From Alphaproteobacteria bacterium (GTDB lineage Bacteria; Pseudomonadota; Alphaproteobacteria; ATCC43930; CGMCC-115725), in NCBI GenBank assembly GCA_028871455.1, contig JAGWNF010000016.1:1-64000 (forward strand): DNA of 64,000 nt, written 5' to 3'. A program made the translations under genes and the position numbers. Every line of letters begins with the position of its first letter. Positions within the stretch are counted from its first letter, which is position 1. This document shows, in pieces, positions 63,897 to 64,000 of this stretch. The notes under the pieces were generated by a model, which was not told the DNA's origin, did not search any database, and saw nothing but the letters and a program-made list of their open reading frames with translations.

Positions 63897-64000
63897 ATGA
63901 GCGCCGAACCTCTCGCCCTGTTCAGCCTCTCGGGCAGCGTCGATTACGCCAAGCGCGTCGCCGCCCAACTCGAGGTGCCGCTCGCGCCGATCGAAGAGCG
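63897..64000 (+). CDS. Ribose-phosphate pyrophosphokinase-like protein, N-terminus (partial)
   Basis: The first 34 codons read LALFSLSGSVDYAKRVAAQL followed by EVPLAPIEER. This resembles PRPP synthetase family openings (a beta-strand, G-S-x-x-YA, then a helix and the basic strand). The active site lies beyond the window. If correct, it would supply PRPP for the nearby nicotinate phosphoribosyltransferase under the same oxygen control. Confidence 0.6.
   Translation, partial: MSAEPLALFSLSGSVDYAKRVAAQLEVPLAPIEE

Overview
The window looks like a GC-rich alphaproteobacterial chromosome, most likely a Hyphomicrobiales (Rhizobiales) lineage near Bradyrhizobium/Rhodopseudomonas/Xanthobacteraceae. 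Lineage markers are a FixL-type haem kinase with FixJ, an FnrN-type regulator, a NepR anti-sigma factor with an EcfG-like sigma factor, a DUF1476 protein, a COQ7 hydroxylase and an Anbu operon. The assignment is an inference from gene content. Apart from a partial integrase at the left edge next to tRNA-Leu, no mobile element is visible.

Layout. 1-0.8 kb: end of a genomic island (integrase, three direct repeats, terminator, tRNA-Leu). 0.9-10.2 kb: household genes (dedA, dsbB, COQ7, metF-like, GMC oxidoreductase, csp, TetR regulator, diiron protein, sodB) mixed with gene fragments. 10.6-25.2 kb: a seven-gene trehalose/alpha-glucan operon (otsA, glgE, treS-mak, glgB, glgX, treZ, malQ) behind an EcfG-type promoter-like sequence. 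25.3-38 kb: a broken alpha-glucosidase gene, an ECF sigma gene, the operon gnd-zwf-pgl-ppgK, a GH15 glucosidase, nepR, a wrecked ku, a ligD without its ligase domain, and rpiA. 38-42 kb: secreted proteins, glutamate dehydrogenase, membrane proteins. 42.2-46.3 kb: an MFS/Lrp deletion scar, then a coupled pair made of a PhoU/DUF47-like protein and a PPDK-like phosphotransferase that lacks the PEP/pyruvate domain. 47-51 kb: the Anbu operon (ATP-grasp, alpha-E, transglutaminase, Anbu). 51.4-64 kb: fixLJ, Usp, DoxX, response regulator, fnrN, DUF1476, nitroreductase, nicotinate phosphoribosyltransferase, an adenylating enzyme-ACP-acyltransferase fusion, DUF1059, phasin and the start of a PRPP-synthetase-like gene, with many FNR/FixK-type boxes.

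How the genes fit together. OtsA makes trehalose 6-phosphate. TreS-Mak turns trehalose into maltose 1-phosphate, GlgE and GlgB build branched glucan from it, and GlgX, MalQ and the glucosidases break it down. The released glucose can be phosphorylated by PpgK and oxidised through Zwf-Pgl-Gnd to pentose phosphates (RpiA). This matches a stress-induced carbon reserve, and both NepR and an EcfG-like sigma factor lie in the window. The right end reads as an oxygen-responsive regulon: FixLJ and FnrN sit among genes carrying TTGAY-N4-RTCAA boxes.

The second theme is gene loss. I see four genes with single in-frame stops (alpha-glucosidase, ku, a DUF1328-like gene, a zinc-type dehydrogenase). I also see at least six deletion scars without insertion sequences (SDR/amidohydrolase, ABC binding protein, MFS/Lrp, groEL/pncB, ku, ligD). 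The double-strand-break end-joining pair is damaged in both genes. The least explained intact unit is the PhoU-like/PPDK-like pair at 42.8-46.3 kb.
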